From Glandiceps talaboti (lineage: Eukaryota; Hemichordata; Enteropneusta; Spengelidae): DNA of 64,000 nt. The stretch spans positions 20,901,740-20,965,739 of the forward strand of contig NC_135561.1 in the NCBI RefSeq assembly GCF_964340395.1. Reading direction: 5' to 3'. Both the position numbers and the translations under genes were made by a program. Positions 34,300 to 48,640 of the stretch are shown here, in pieces (within the stretch, counting starts at the first letter, position 1; each line of letters starts with the position of its first letter). The notes beneath the pieces are model-generated. The model was not told the origin of the DNA, ran no database searches, and saw only the letters and a program-made list of their open reading frames with translations.

Positions 34300-35805
34300 A
34301 TGACATGACCTCCACTGTTATCTGAGGTAAAAAGATGGCATTGGCCCATAGAACATCCACCAACTGGTGGAGGGTCTGTGATTGGACACTGTGTTAGGTG
34401 AAATGGTGGTACACTCCACACGGTTATTACGGATCGGTACAATCATATATACAGTGGCAAGAAACACTCGGAAATACGATGCGATTTGTGTGTTTATCTA
34501 TCAATCAGAGATAATAAACAACTTGTATATACCGTCATTGAGTTATACAACATTGACTACGGTTGGGTGATGTGTGTACATATCACGACGTAAACATCCG
34601 GGAGAATTTATTAGAATACCATAATACAGGTGTGATATTATTTTATTATTAGATTATGCGAGGTATGTATGTGACGAGGTTCTTATTTGACCAGATATCT
34701 CTGAAAAAAAGTTTGTCATTTAGGTTCCAAAGGTCATGCATTGTCAAAGAAATGTTGATATGAATACGTTAAAGTTCACACCTAGACAATAGTCATCTTG
34801 TACCTCTAAACGAACGAACAACGTAAATAAACATCTTGCTTATATTCTAGTACGAAGTGACAAAAGAAGCGGAAAGGGTCCCATACTATTCGTAGAATCA
34901 CAGACAAGTTACTTGTCTGTGGTAGAATTGAGTCATTCAGCCTTTTACTTGCTAAATAGTAAGTTCAATAGTTAAATACAAATTGTGTGTCCTAGATTTT
35001 TGTGTTTACTCAAAGCGCGCTCCAAGCAGAAACTGGATGACTGATAAAATTGAGATAGGTCAATTTTAGTTCATGTATGGTATCTTGCGAACTTGAAGGT
35101 ATTGAAACAATGGACAAGTTAAAGACTGCTTGTCCGGTCTTGTTCCCGAAACAGGTCCATCCTTAAGTTGTCAAACCAAACGAATGTCGTGATATACATT
35201 GGAAAAATCCATATTTACCTGGTGTTTCTACAGAATCGTTGTTCAAGTTCTCTTTCGGATATATTATATAAAAGGTCAATCTAATCCTCTACTGTGACTT
35301 TTCCCACGCAGATTTACAAACTGTTATACTTCCACAACTTCAATGTATTCATGCATGTCAATAAACACGAGCACTAAAGATAGTTTGTACCTATTCCACT
35401 GGCGCCGTAAACTCGTTTGGAGTGATATGAATGGGTACAATAAGTTTACACACATTAGCTGGGATCACCAAACTGACCCCCAGCGGTTTTCGTGTGCCTT
35501 ATATGGATAAGCTGGATACACCTTTCCATTGTTATGTATATTAAGGTGTGACGTGTAAAAGTATAATAGACCTATCCCGTTCTCCAGTCCTCGTGTATAG
35601 TAGTAGGATGTATTGTCAATTAGAAATTTTGATTTTAATCTCTATTGCTGATGTCGAACTAATGATTAGTTTAATTACTAGTTTAGTTCTGTATGCTGGA
35701 TTACTTAAATTTATTTAAATTTAGTTTACGTTGCCTTACTTATATTCAAATTTGTCTGACTATTTTGTTTGTGACAGTCTGTCTGTCTCCTCCCTCCCAT
35801 TCTCA

Positions 35806-35871
35806 CATGTCTGTCTGTCTGTCTGTCTGTCTAGCTGTCTGTCTGTCTGTCTGTCCGTCTGTCTGTCTCTA

Positions 35872-35954
<83 letters not shown>

Positions 35955-36030
35955 ATGTCTGTCTGTCTCTATGTCTGTCTGTCTCTATGTCTGTCTGTCT
36001 GTCTGTCTGTCTCTATGTCTCTGTCTGTGT
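35806..36030. repeat. (CTGT)n microsatellite with interruptions
   Basis: Over 200 bp of CTGT units, with occasional CTAT/CCGT/CTAG. The Ser/Val/Cys/Leu open frames across it are not genes. Confidence 0.95.
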
Positions 36031-36302
36031 CTCACCTCTCTCCCTGCCCCTCTCTAATTTACTGTTATTCCTGTAATTCAAATTAGAACCAGGCATTCGG
36101 TAAACAACCTTTATATGAATAAATTAATGACCCTGTTTCCTACTCAACAATGCTATATTTATACTTTAGAGTAAGTCACAGAGTCATTTAAAACACGTAA
36201 CATGTTTGCTTGTATAACCATAACCCTACTAATTGAAAGCATATACTTACGTTGTACTGGTAAATGATAGCTACATGCCAGATAGGCTAGGGTCAGAATT
36301 TA

Positions 36303-36374
36303 CGAAGGGGGGTTGGGGGGGGAGAAAATATTGTGGTCAACATTTTTTAGCAGCCCTTCCCCCCCCCCTTCGCG
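36303..36374. repeat. G-run/C-run inverted pair
   Basis: ACGAAGGGGGGTTGGGGGGG is followed 35 bp later by CCCTTCCCCCCCCCC plus TTCG. The two can pair into a hairpin, and the G-rich strand could form a G-quadruplex. Confidence 0.6.
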
Positions 36375-38357
36375 CTCTCAAAATATTTCATCCCCCATGA
36401 TCCCAATAATTTTCGTAGCCACCTCCCATCCGACTACACATATTTCAATATTTATAATTATACAGTAAACCCCCCCCCCCGACTCCACTTCAGGGATGTA
36501 CAGTATGGTACACTATATTACACACTGTAAACTAACAGTGGAAATCAACTTCATCGTCCATACACAACAATGAGAGATTTCTTTACAAATTAATAGATGT
36601 GCACGAAGGCATTGCGAAAAGGGTCTCTCATTGGTCTGTAACCTGTACTTAAAAATACTTAGTCAGCAGGATTTTATCATTTCAATTTTGATTTTGGGCA
36701 GAAACAGCATCCAGCATGATAGCTAGTGGGGAGGGTGTGGGAGGGGGTGTCCCCTCCCACGATAAGCACTTTTTTGAAAATAAGGACATGTAGGAGGCCA
36801 TTTAGTGGCATAACATTTCAAACCATACACATTATCAAAAGCCATTGAAAACTGTCAACAATACCCCAATTTTACTCTCAATACATTAATTATTGTACAA
36901 CTGTATGGCTATATTACCTACACTTTAACTTACCTATTCAGAGATATTTTTGCAGACACACACATTCGCTGCCTCATAATTAAATGCTAAAGGTAAATGA
37001 GAGAGAGAGCAGCAACGCACCGTGATTGTGATTCAAAACATCTAAAGTACAGACTGTATATACATGTGTTTGGTTTATACATGCCAAAAATATATCCAAG
37101 TTTCAAATTTGTCAAAGCGCAATGTACTATGAGTCAAAAATAATGTAGAGAAATTTGTCCTTTTCAAGCGTGAAGGAAGTTCAATGAGTTTGTATAATAG
37201 AAGTATTAGTACATCATACCATAATTGGAGGAATTAAATCGATCAGTGAAAACTAACAACAACGTAATGAAAAGCACTTAAAGTCAAATAAAGCATATAT
37301 TTTACATATGAAAGAACAGATGACATTTGAAATTGTTATATAATTAGACACGTGGCGTGTAAGATACGCTTCCCTTTTATTTCCTATTTGAGGTCTAATT
37401 AGATATTTCTATAGAAGCTACTGTCAATATCTTTAGGCATGCGATCAATATTTGAGCGATTGTAAAATGTACCTAGTATATAGTTTACTAGAAGGTCTTG
37501 TTACGAGAGTGTGTGAAAGTCAATCGTGCAAGCTTGTGATTAAATAGTTTAAGACTGTCAAGTGACATAGGGAAAATACAACTTGTACATCAGTGTACAT
37601 TATATGGGGAACGTAACCATGGTAACAGATCTACAACACTTGATATGCATGCCCAGGTGTTATATCAGTAGCAGTACAGTCGTGATCCATTTGTTGCTTT
37701 TTGTGTTGTTTGTATCCACTCGATTCATTTTTTGAAAATCAGGTAAAATGAGCATACCGATGACATTTTAGTTTTACTCCATGGTGAATATAGAGGTTAA
37801 AGGTCACGTTTGTCTGTGAAAAACAGTTGTCTTGGCAGAGTTATAGAAAATGTTTGTCCAGAAAAAAATAATGATCTCATGTAATCATTACGCCTCCACT
37901 GATAGGATATACTGTGATGCAAGAACATGGGATTGAATCCTCGGCCTTTATGATTCTGACTCCATATGCCATCACTAACTATCAGATATATACATTGATG
38001 TAGAATTCTATCTATATGCGGTGGGAATTCGTCAATTTTCCTCATCATGTAGAAAGCAGTCTCGCAGCGGTTTTTTTATTTCTATTGATTGACTCCAGTC
38101 ACGTTTTGCTAAATTGTGTGTAATTAGATAGCGATACTATATATCTATATGAATGACTAAAGATATAACCAATCGACATACACAGACACGTTGTTCGTTA
38201 ATATTGTTGTTAACCTTGTCACTTAACAAGGTGGCGTGTACTGCTTGCTTTATTCGCAGTCAGCTTGTTCAATAAATAAAGAAATAGTGTGATGTAATAT
38301 TCTAAACTGTTTGTATTTTTACACCTGTATATGAAATTTTGCCTTACTATGTGAATG

Positions 38358-38452
38358 TTTATGTATGTATGTATGTATGTATGTATGTATGTATGTATGT
38401 ATGTATGTATGTATGTATGTATGTATGTATGTATGTATGTATGTATGTATGT
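38358..38452. repeat. (TATG)n microsatellite
   Basis: About 23 units of ATGT/TATG without interruption. Confidence 0.95.
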
Positions 38453-39056
38453 TACTTCTGAGCACAACATTTTCTTGTATATCTGTATACATTGATCCAT
38501 CTGTTTGTATGTATCTATCTATGTTTAGTTAACACAAATCAGTCGTGTCATGAGATACATAGAACTATTAAACTTGGGTCACCCTAAGTTGAGAGTTAAA
38601 AATGTGAATTATATATAGTGTACAACATCGTCAGATTATTTCATATATGTTGCTTTTATGAATTTAGATGAATTATGTGTTTCTTATACGTTAATAAATG
38701 TCACATTTTCAAAATATGTTACAAGTATTATAAACGTCAACATAAAAGTGATGTATGGGTGACAAATAGATTTAGACGCTTATTTCAATGATTTATTACT
38801 ATCGATATTATGCCTAACCTCTAACATACTGTATTGGAAACAAAAGGGCGTTGACAGCTAGCAGTGCATTGAAAAAAATACAGGAGTATGATAAAAATAG
38901 GTTTAAAGTCTGTGCTAATGTCCTCTATAGACCTTGCTGTGCACGTTTCAGAGCCTATACATTGGTAAGGTAATTATATTATGCATTAACTCCAGGTTTT
39001 CGTTCTATTTTCCTAATAGGTAGTCGATTTGGTTGTGCTTTATTCAAATTGTTTAT

Positions 39057-39286
<230 letters not shown>

Positions 39287-40375
39287 ATGTATACCATGTG
39301 TGCTGGTAATGTATAAAAAAATCACCAAAACATACAAAAATTGCTAAATTCAGTCATACGGGCCTTGATATCAAAGAAAATTTCAGAATCACAATCAATA
39401 CTAATGACTGGCCCATAAAATGTATAATATTTGCAGTCAGTATCAATTGGACGTTTTCAACCCTGTTATAGAATTTATCTATTTTTAGAGTTGTCTATCA
39501 TAAACCATACCAATTACGCAACAGAATAAAACTGATAGTAGATATTAAAAGGTCAACTTGAATTTGATTTTTGAAATGTTTAGGATATTTTTTAAGTTCT
39601 CGTGTTCATTTTTAAAAGTGCTATTCTAGCTTTAAAATTTCCAGTGAGGATATCGGATGGCGATAATACATGGATTTTCTAATTTGACATCCGATATGTA
39701 ACACCAAGCGTCGACAGGGTCTGTTATGGCACACCATATATCAACCGTTTTACGGTGAAATCTCAAAGGGAGGGGTGCGTTGTCATGCATATTCCCCCAT
39801 AGTTATATTTATATCCACATAACGTAATTCCCTCCGTTCGAGTAAATCCATACATCGATTTCAATAGTTCAATATTGTTAAAAATCTCTGACGTCTACAG
39901 CATATGCCTTGCGGAGAACAACGTCAAAATGATACACCAAACTGAGTATGAAATGTGTTGATTAATGGCAGTATGGTACAATTGCAATGCCATTCTTGAT
40001 GTCAAAATGCTGAAACAATGGATAAAAAAACATACAAATTACGCGTAAAATAAAAAGCACTAAAATTAAAACTTTGATATGTCTTTAGTAATTTCACAAT
40101 ACCGACTAAACAGAAAAAGTAGTACTTACGTGCTTGAGTGTGTAAATGTATTTGGAAACGTATGAATAAATAGACGTGGCATTGATACGATCTGTCAGGG
40201 TTTTATAGATCATAACAATATTTCATAACGATCGAAAGCTGTTACATCGTCAATTATGTATGCATTATTTCATCTTGCTAGGTAAAACCCAGGGCTATTT
40301 ATCAATCAACATTTTGCAATGCATGCACACAACAATGTCTTTTCATATCTAGCAGTCTATACCGTATAGTATACG

Positions 40376-40437
40376 TGTAAGTCTGTGTAAGTCTGTGTAA
40401 GTCAGTGTAAGTCTGTGTAAGTCTGTGTAAGTCTGTC
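40376..40437. repeat. 10-bp repeat GTAAGTCTGT, six copies
   Basis: Six head-to-tail copies with one change (GTAAGTCAGT). Each contains GTAAGT, the consensus 5' splice site, on the + strand; no exon is seen next to it. Confidence 0.9.
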
Positions 40438-42038
40438 GCGGTGAAAAAAATCAATTTGTATGAGACAACGTCAAACAATATTGATGGTTAAAAGTCTAAG
40501 CACTTTAAATACGATTTACGATTACTGTAACAGTGGGCCGGGGCTGAGGTACGTAGAGCGCAGCTGCAGTCAGGTCAATAACAAAACAGATTCCCGCCAA
40601 AAAAAATTAACAAACTTTTTCGTTTTACATATTATTTGTTGACACAAATTAAGTTCATTTTAGATTCAAAACTACAAAAATAGTCTCTTTTCTACATTTA
40701 CATCAAAATTTTGGGTGATAACTAGTATAAAAGTGTGTCCGTATTTTTAATTTTGGTATTTGATAGTGTTCGACGGAGAGATGCACAACTCACCATCACT
40801 TGGCAAGACCACTGAATTCAGTCATCTGTCAAATATGACAAACTCTAATGAGAAAAAAATGAAAATCTGAAGTCAATGATGAAGTGTCGACTTGATTTTA
40901 TTTGATGTTCACGCGAAATAGATGATATGTGAAATAAAATTAGATATAGGCCTAAATGAGCAATGAAAATAACGATTGGTGACAGTGTAATAAATTGTGC
41001 GATATTTAAAGTTAAGAGTATTTTTGTCTCCTATATATGGTAATTTTATCAAGCTTCTTTCATATTCATAATGCAATTATGGAAAATACAGTGCATGTCA
41101 GCCGTTGGATGTTTACTCAATAAATACCATTTATGAGGTGAAAGCGAGTGAAAATCCAATTTGATCCATTTACGTCGAGTGATTTGATGCAAGCTAAAAG
41201 CCCAATTTAATGGGCAATTTCTACAGTAAACCATGGAGTTCTGAATGAGGAGTGAATGAGGTCTGTTGCTAAGGGCCTGACAGCAGTAAAAGGTGGAATT
41301 ATTACATGGAGGAACCGGAGATGAACGATGTGTGATAAGAAAGTGAACGACATCATTCAATTTGCCACGGTCGTCTGTGATCATCGATCAGGACGTGACT
41401 CATTCAAACACGCCCAGTCACCGTAAACAAACGCCACCAAAACACCGAAATGTTTAACGGCTGGCGATTTAAATTCCACAATTCAAATATTTTAACGCTT
41501 TACCGAAATTCAACGATACAGAGCGTGTTGGCACGACTTGTAAACGACTAATAGTATTTGACAAGCGTAACACTATACCTCCGAGAAATAACATAATACG
41601 CAAAAAACGAACAAATCAACACTGACGAACAATAAACAGTGTGATATTTGAATTGGTTTCGAATTTGCAATGTAACACCTGATCTGCTGAACAAATGCTA
41701 ACCCAGAGCGACAACTGAGTTGGTTTTAGTATATTGTCAGATCAAACTCGACTTTAATATAACACATTGCGTAAGCTAAAATTTCTAAAGTCTTCACATT
41801 GCATATTTTTCTGAAAATTCGAAATGTATCATTCAGACGATATTTCGTTTTTAAACCATGCACACGTTTCAGTATCCGTACGTACGCGTACGACCTTACG
41901 CAGTCAACACCTGTCTCCAATCTACCAGTACATATTGTGTATAAAAGCATAACCCCAAAATAGCCTGAGAGGACATTGTATGCAAGTGTATTTTCGAAAC
42001 GAAAAAGAAAACGAGTGAGAATGCAATGTGCACTTTAC

Positions 42039-42065
42039 CTTTGCTTCATCTGTGTTTTCATCCAT
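42039..42065 (-). CDS. Possible alternative first coding exon of the membrane protein gene
   Basis: ATG followed by eight codons (MDENTDEAK) and a donor AAG|GTAAAG in phase 0. It could splice directly to the phase-0 acceptor at 32700 and replace exon 1 (33242-33298). Support is only the start codon, donor and phase; the exon is tiny and chance is possible. Confidence 0.25.
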
Positions 42066-42640
42066 CTACCTCGTCTAGATTTAGCCCTGGAATGAGTGGC
42101 TATTGTAACTGACCAGTGTTTTGGATTTGTATTGTATGTATTGAATCACCGTTTGAAAATCGATAGTGATTTGCATAACAATGTGCTTTACGGATCGCCA
42201 CGGAACATATACGGTGAGAAATATACACCGGTCGAAATGCGCATGTGTAGAACTGACTAAAAGTGATATCTATATAGTGTAACTATATATATTTATAGAA
42301 ATCTATTGTTGTATATATTCTAGTCGGGCCATATTGTTTAGCATATTTGTGGAAAAGTTAAAAGGCCCCAATACGGTATCTATAGAACAGCATAGTACCA
42401 AATTTATGAATCACAACACATCTATTCTAAAACAAGAAGTAATTATCTAATTGCAGGCGTTGGTTTAAAAATGAAGAGATGACAACACCAATTAGATATG
42501 TATACACGTCGCAGGACATTACTTCTTTTTTGTATCAGCCTCAGAATTCTTCGAAAATCGATGCATGTAGTAAGATTGGGTCACGTTGAAACAAAGACGA
42601 TTCTATGTGAGTTACGTCTAGATACATCTAGTTACGTCTG

Positions 42641-42791
42641 CAAATCATTATCAACAACAAGAATTACTATATAGTACATGTTTTCCTATATACGACATGG
42701 CCGGCCACAATTATATGGGGTATGTACAATTGTGACAATTTCGCATATAGGAAAATATATAGTAATTCTTGTAGTTGATAATGATTTGTAA
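42641..42791. mobile_element. Foldback with nearly perfect 50-bp arms
   Basis: The arms 42641-42694 and 42741-42791 are reverse complements (CAAATCATTATCAAC and AGAATTACTATATA are mirrored as TATATAGTAATTCT and GTTGATAATGATTTG). The 46-bp centre holds GGCCGGCC. A short MITE or other cruciform-forming element. Confidence 0.75.
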
Positions 42792-44869
42792 TTACTCTCT
42801 TGTTGATGCTTGTCAGTATTTGTTTATTTATCATTTGTTTTGTTCCGTGTGATAGCCGCCTTCCCGTCCTGTAACAAGACGAACGGCACAAAACGATGGA
42901 AATAGAGATAAATAAAGACATCTAGTCACTCTCACCACATCAGATTTTAATTAGATTGATGCCTACCCATTCATGGTGTTATATATGCAATGTAAACCAT
43001 CGTTAATACTGTTGTTATGAGCATAGTCTTGTTACTAGCCGCATCTGCATACATTTTTGGAACGTGTGTCACTGGTGATATATTGGCATTATATGTCATC
43101 ACAAACATAATTCAACGACATTACCCTTAAAATATGAAGTCTACCTTGTCACAATTAGGAAGAACAGAAGGGTGCCTACGAAACTTACCGGATATTCTAA
43201 TGAAAAATCGTTTCGAGGAAATCTTGTCTTGTGTTGTTGAGTTACGATGCAAACTCGGAGAGCTATAAGTCTACTTGATCGATCACAGACTTTTTATTTC
43301 ATTGTGTTGCTTGTATAAGTTTTCTTCAAAACAGTAACGCGAAAACACTGCATGGTTTCCCCTGCTTTAGCTTGAAGAACATAAATCTTCAGTATAGGTA
43401 AATACTACTATATCTTGTAACTTATTGTAAATTTTATTTGTTGATTTGCTAAGTACGAACATGTTTTGAAGCAGTTTTCCATTCAGGTATCATGTGGTTA
43501 AAATGTACTATATAGTAACAAATCATAACGTTATAAACTGTAAAACACAGCAAAGAAATAAAAACACGTCTGTTCGGTTGTATATTTTTCCAATGAACTG
43601 CACATTGAAGTTGGTAAATTCTAAATTCAAACACCCAGGGATCATTCACAATTATAGTTTGTAATTAATATTTACTTGAATCAACCATATGGAAAAAATG
43701 CCTTGTTAGCCAATTGGACCAGTAAGAAATCGGCTTTTTCCTACCTCCATTTTGATTTTCAACGCGAAATAGAATTTTTAAAACTACAAATAAAATTGAA
43801 CCTTTACTCACACTATTTAAAACTATTCTATAAAATTTACAAAATAGAAATATTATCTAATTTGAGTGTATTAGACGGTGGTGGTGGGTTAGGCATTGGA
43901 TAAGTAGTTGGCTATCAGTCAATGTGCTGGACGGCTCCCGTGGACAGCTGGATCATTTGACAATTGGTATGCCTTTAACGGTGGTGGTGACTCTCTATAG
44001 CAGTACGTATATCTGTCCCATTTGTCCTATCAAGATTTTCCCGAATAAGGGAGCCTTCGGAAATTACAGAAGGGAGGAGCCTGGTCTGTTGTACAAGATG
44101 TGACCTTCCTTGATTCCACTGTGCTAAAATAGTCATCCATCAGCTTTCTTTCTCTAAAAAATGATCCTCCTCTTTTCAAATATTTCAAAAACGTGGATTC
44201 ACCATGGTTTCACAGCTTCCCTGTCACGTAGTGGTAAGGGTTAACCATTTGATTCCGGGGGAGGGAGCTGGATGAATTGGAACTACCACAATTTTTTTTT
44301 TCAACCACCATGACAGCAATATTTTTTCCAAATAGGGGTACAGCAATTTTCTCTTAAATTTATGCTTTATAAATTTGACTTTTCACCGCATCAAGTCGAG
44401 TCATGTAACTTTTTATTTTTGAAATTAAATTTCCTCATAACAGGATCCCGGAGACATTCATGATGCTTTAATATTCCCAAATATAATATTCCCTATATAA
44501 TTCTCTATTATGATCACTTTGTAGCATATAACATTATCTTTAACTGTAATTATTGTAATGTTTCGGCGATTTGTTGATAAAAACTGAAAAATTAAGGTGA
44601 CCTTGAAAACCCCAAGAAATCTCTCACCCCCAGAGGTCACTAATACATAACCAACTATCAGATGCTCTAACCTTTTTACTGTCACGGTAAGCCTGTTCCC
44701 ATCTAAAGTCTGAACCTGTTTCGATTCGAATATTGTCTTTTAAAGATGTGAAATGTTTCCCAAGATAGTCTACTATAATATTGCCTTAAAAGTCCAAATC
44801 TCCCCAACCAATGATACTACCATTAAGTGTACCTACCTTTAGTATAATGATGCCATTTAACTTTTAACA

Positions 44870-45235
44870 CATTTCAACCCTGTGTAAGTTAAACAGAATA
44901 CTTTCTGATATGGTGGTGCTGTTTTGTAAAGTTTTGAGATTATTGCTTGAAAGGCTCTGAATATCCTAAAAAATGGCTTTTAAGAGAGCCTTCTAGGGGG
45001 AGTAGGGGGAGACCACGAGGACCCCCCCCCCTAAAAGAAACCGGTGGACATATCCCTGTCTCAAGCTCTTCCCTACATTTTACTGTTAAGATGCTATCAA
45101 ACTTTATTTCACAAATATTTCAACCCTGTGCAGTTGCTTTTTACATATTGGTGCTGTCTTGTAAAGCTTGGCAATTATTAATAGTCTCAAAATTTACTTT
45201 TAAGAGTAAAAACCTCCAAGGCTTCTAAGAGGAAA
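44870..45235. repeat. Diverged tandem duplication, period about 240 bp
   Basis: ATTTCAACCCTGTG, GGTGCTGT.TTGTAAAG.TT and TTTTAAGAG followed by CTTCTA occur in the same order at about 44872-45000 and 45117-45235. Confidence 0.6.
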
Positions 45236-45717
45236 TGACAGTGCTGTCACGGGATCTTATCAAGTATTTGCAAGATGGTCAAGCAGTACAGTCCACACTG
45301 AGTCACGATCAAAAAATGGCTGTCATGTGAATATGATATACAGGGGGGGGGGGGGTTAATCATGATTTAGAATTAAGTGTTAGGGGGGCAGCCTGTTTTC
45401 GGTTTTACATAGAGGGGAGTCCAATTTTACATAGAGGCTGGGGGGAGGGTAGAGGGCCGATGGAAAAATCCACTGTTTTCCACCGAGGTCTTTCACACAT
45501 AGTCGCATTTCCGGTTCCAAGAAGCATTACGCGAGATGATGTCGCTTATGTTGTTACAGTTAGTCTTGTTTTGTCTATATTACCTTTGAAATAAATAAAA
45601 TATAGGAAAAGTAGACCACACTCGGAAAAGGCCAAACGGTACATCAAAGACAATACAAAAAAATACAAATACATCTACAATGACTAAAAGAAACAACTTG
45701 ACACAAAAACCTTATAA

Positions 45718-46010
45718 TCATTCCAAAATGTGACACTTTAATACAAGTTTTTTAAATACATCAATATTTTCAGTCTTTCGTAATAAAGTCGGAAGTTCAT
45801 TCCATAATTTGGTTGCCTCATAAGAAAAAGAGTGAGTGAAGCGTTGACAGTTGGGAGTAGGTAGAACGAAAAGGTCATTAGAACATGAACTAGTATGAAT
45901 TTGAAAGTCCGAATTTCTTTTGGTAAGAAGATCGGAAAGGTAGGGAGGTACCATGTTATGGACAGTTTTAAAGATCAGTAAATATTTATTAAAAAGGAAC
46001 CTTTTACCTA
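45718..46010 (-). pseudogene. LINE ORF2 C-terminal tail
   Basis: After a frameshift at about 46010 the frame reads FNKYLLIFKTVHNMVPPYLS and ends with HSFSYEATKLWNELPTLLRK and about 15 more residues. The pattern A..LWN.LP...R......FK..LK is the usual end of CR1/L2-type ORF2 proteins. Confidence 0.8.
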
Positions 46011-47305
46011 AAGGTAAAATATCTTTTTTTTAAAAAAAGATCAATACTACTAGTATTTTGCAATTGCATTTCCCTAGTACTGATGTTTAAGATAAGTCTG
46101 ACGGCTTGTTTTTGTAGTTTGTAAAGATTATCAATATCACCTTTTCTGGCATGGGACCAGATGTTACAACATGTATCAAAGTGAGGCTGAATATGGCTGA
46201 TATAAAATAATCTTCTACTATGTGCATCGAGAAACCTTGAAATATAGCGTAGTGCAGCAATATTAGTTGAAATTCTTTTACAAATATAGTCACAATGGTT
46301 GGCCCAGGATAGAGCTGAATCTATAAAGAGACCTAGAGATTTTTCTACATTGGAAAGTGAGATGGGAATATTATTAAAAAGAGGGGAGAAGCTGTCATGC
46401 GTAGTAGAATGCTTTTTGGGTGGAATTAACATGGCTTTAGTGTTGAGAATCATGTGATTTTGGTTGCACCAGTGATGAAGTTTGTCAAGGTCATTATTGA
46501 TTGTCTGATTAATTTGAGAAACTGAAGAAGATGAGTAAAGCAAGGAAGAGTCATCAGCATAAGTGTTTATATGATCTTTATCAATATTTAAATGAAGGTC
46601 ATTAATATAAATCAAAAATAAAAGAGGTCCTAAGATAGAACTTTGTGGTACACCGGAGTTAATAGATAGCATTGAAGATTGACAATTTTTTAAAATTAAC
46701 AAATTGTTTTCTATCACTGAGATATGATATGAACCACTCAATAGCCGAAGCATTTAAATTATAGATTTTAAGTTTATCAATGAGCAGTTTATGATGACCA
46801 AATCAAAAGCTTTAGATAAGTCTAGAAAAACTATGCTACTCCATTCATTATTATTATTAATAGCTTTATAGCAAAGGTCTACGAAATAGGTTAGAGAAGT
46901 CTGACAGGAATAGCCAGGACGAAATCCAGATTGAAAGGGAGAGAGTAAATCAAATTTAGTGAGATAATAGTAGAGGCTTTGATGGACATGGGATTCAAGA
47001 AGTTTAGAGAGACAAGGTAGTATAGAAATGGGTCGAAAGTTGGAACAAGATTCAGTTGAGTTAGCTTTATGGAGGGGAAGTACTTTGGCAATTTTCCAGT
47101 GAGATGGAAAATAATTATTGACTATGCAAAGATTAACAATTTTAAAAATATGAGTAGCAATATAAGGAGCACTAAGTTTCAAAAATTTAGCACTGATTCC
47201 ATCACACCCAGTAGCTTTAGAAGTATCCAAGTCTAGTAAAAACTTCAGAATCTTTGTCTGTGAAATTAGTGGAATTTTAAAACTATAAGGTATATTTTTT
47301 GACAT
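46004..47305 (-). pseudogene. LINE ORF2 reverse transcriptase, frameshifted
   Basis: Ordered RT motifs: DTSKATGCDGISAKFLKLSA, FRPISILPCLSKLLE, FQSGFRPGYSCQTSL, VFLDLSKAFDLV, GVPQSSILGPLLFLIYINDL, and the catalytic YADDSSLLY. The frame shifts between AFDLV and GVPQ (about 46690-46800), splitting it into 46754-47305 and 46004-46753. The SSIL in place of the usual GSIL is a minor change. Confidence 0.9.
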
Positions 47306-48640
47306 GACAAAGTTGTTAAGTGTTTCAGTATCAAACGTTTCAGTAATTGAGTTATTTTTGTAAGAGAGTTTGCAATATTAACAAAGTGTCTGTTAAATGA
47401 CTCAGCTATTTCAGTATGACATTTGATATCATTTCCATCAATACAAAGCTTAACAGGATTCTTTTGTGAAGGTTTAGGGTGTAAATCATGTATAGCTTTC
47501 CATATATTTTTGCTATTTGATTTATCGGAAATTAATTTAATATAATAACTAGACTTCAATGTCTTGGTAAGTTTGTTTACAAAGTTCCGCTGTTTACGAT
47601 ACTCATCCATACAGTTCATAGCTTTGAGTTGATCTCTACGTTTACGAGCATCGTGTAGTGTTGGAGAATACCAAGGAGGTTGATTTGTGTGACGAACTCG
47701 TCTTGTTTTTACAGGTGCATGTTTGTTGATAATTTCGCAGTAAGTTTCATACCAATGATTAAAGACATTCAGGATCGTTCATATTTAAACAAGTATGCCA
47801 ATTTGCTTCTTTTAGTTCTGTGATAAAGTTGTTTTCATTGAAATTGCGCGTACACCTGTAGGTTATGAATTCATGATCATCATTTTTTGTTGTAGCAGCC
47901 TTGATTTTACGAATTTTCATTGTGGGAGAGTGGTCCGACAGTCCATGACGTATAACTTTAGTTTCATGAATATTCTGTGGATTGGTTGTATAAATATGAT
48001 CGATGAGAGTTGAAGAAAAACTAGTTGATCTCGTAGGAGTATCGATAAGTTGAGTAAGGTTGTAACATTGAATTTGGTTTGACCATTTAGTGTTGTCTTC
48101 TAATAAGTTTATGTTGAAGTCTCCAAGTATGATAACTTCTAAATTAGTTTCATACAGCTTGTCCATAATATTATTAAAATCATCAAACCATGAGGATTTA
48201 CTATTTGGAGGACGATAGATGTAGCTGAGCGAAATAGGTTTAGCATTGACAAGTGAGATCTTCAGAGTAATTTGTTCAATAGTAAGCGATTCGAGATCGA
48301 AAATCCTAGTGAAATGTATATTTTCATTAATGTAGACAGCAATACCACCTCCATTTTTCGTTGTTCTATCCCGACGTATCACCTGGAACCCGGGTAATTC
48401 GATTAGATGATCTGAAATATCAGGACTGAGCCATGTTTCGCTGAAGCCAATAATAGTGTTAGCAATGTTCCTGGATAAAATGTCACGTAGCTCGTGAATT
48501 TTATTTCTGATTCTGTTGATGTTCCAGTGAATTATTATTAATCCGTTAGTTGAACTGTTGAATAAGGAAGGATGGCGCTACGAGTCTGTTGTAATTATCG
48601 ACGATTTAGGTGGTGTGGCATTATGCGAAAATTTCGACAT
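47306..48640 (-). pseudogene. LINE ORF2 N-terminal part: endonuclease
   Basis: A possible start ATG at about 48639 leads into an in-frame TAG at 48578-48580. After it come HWNINRIRNK, GFSETWLSPDISD, NGGGIAVYI, YRPPNSKSSWFDDF, ILGDFNINLL and GLSDHSPT, the ordered motifs of the exonuclease-endonuclease-phosphatase fold of LINEs (E in SETW, D and N in GDFN, H in SDH). The frame breaks at about 47760 and again at about 47330, between the endonuclease and the RT. Linker text such as PPWYSPTLHDARKRRDQLK is typical of this ORF. Confidence 0.82.

Noticed and set aside
35217-35250. Minus-strand segment ending ACACCAG|GTAAAT as an extra exon of the membrane protein gene
   Set aside because: No convincing acceptor, and the frame needed for phase 0 contains a stop.
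35693-36086. Ser/Val/Cys/Leu open frames
   Set aside because: Translation of a CTGT microsatellite; the same applies to 39029-39347 and 31225-31567.
41049-41384. 111-codon minus-strand open frame
   Set aside because: No recognisable motif, no splice context, no composition signal; such lengths are expected by chance in this much DNA.
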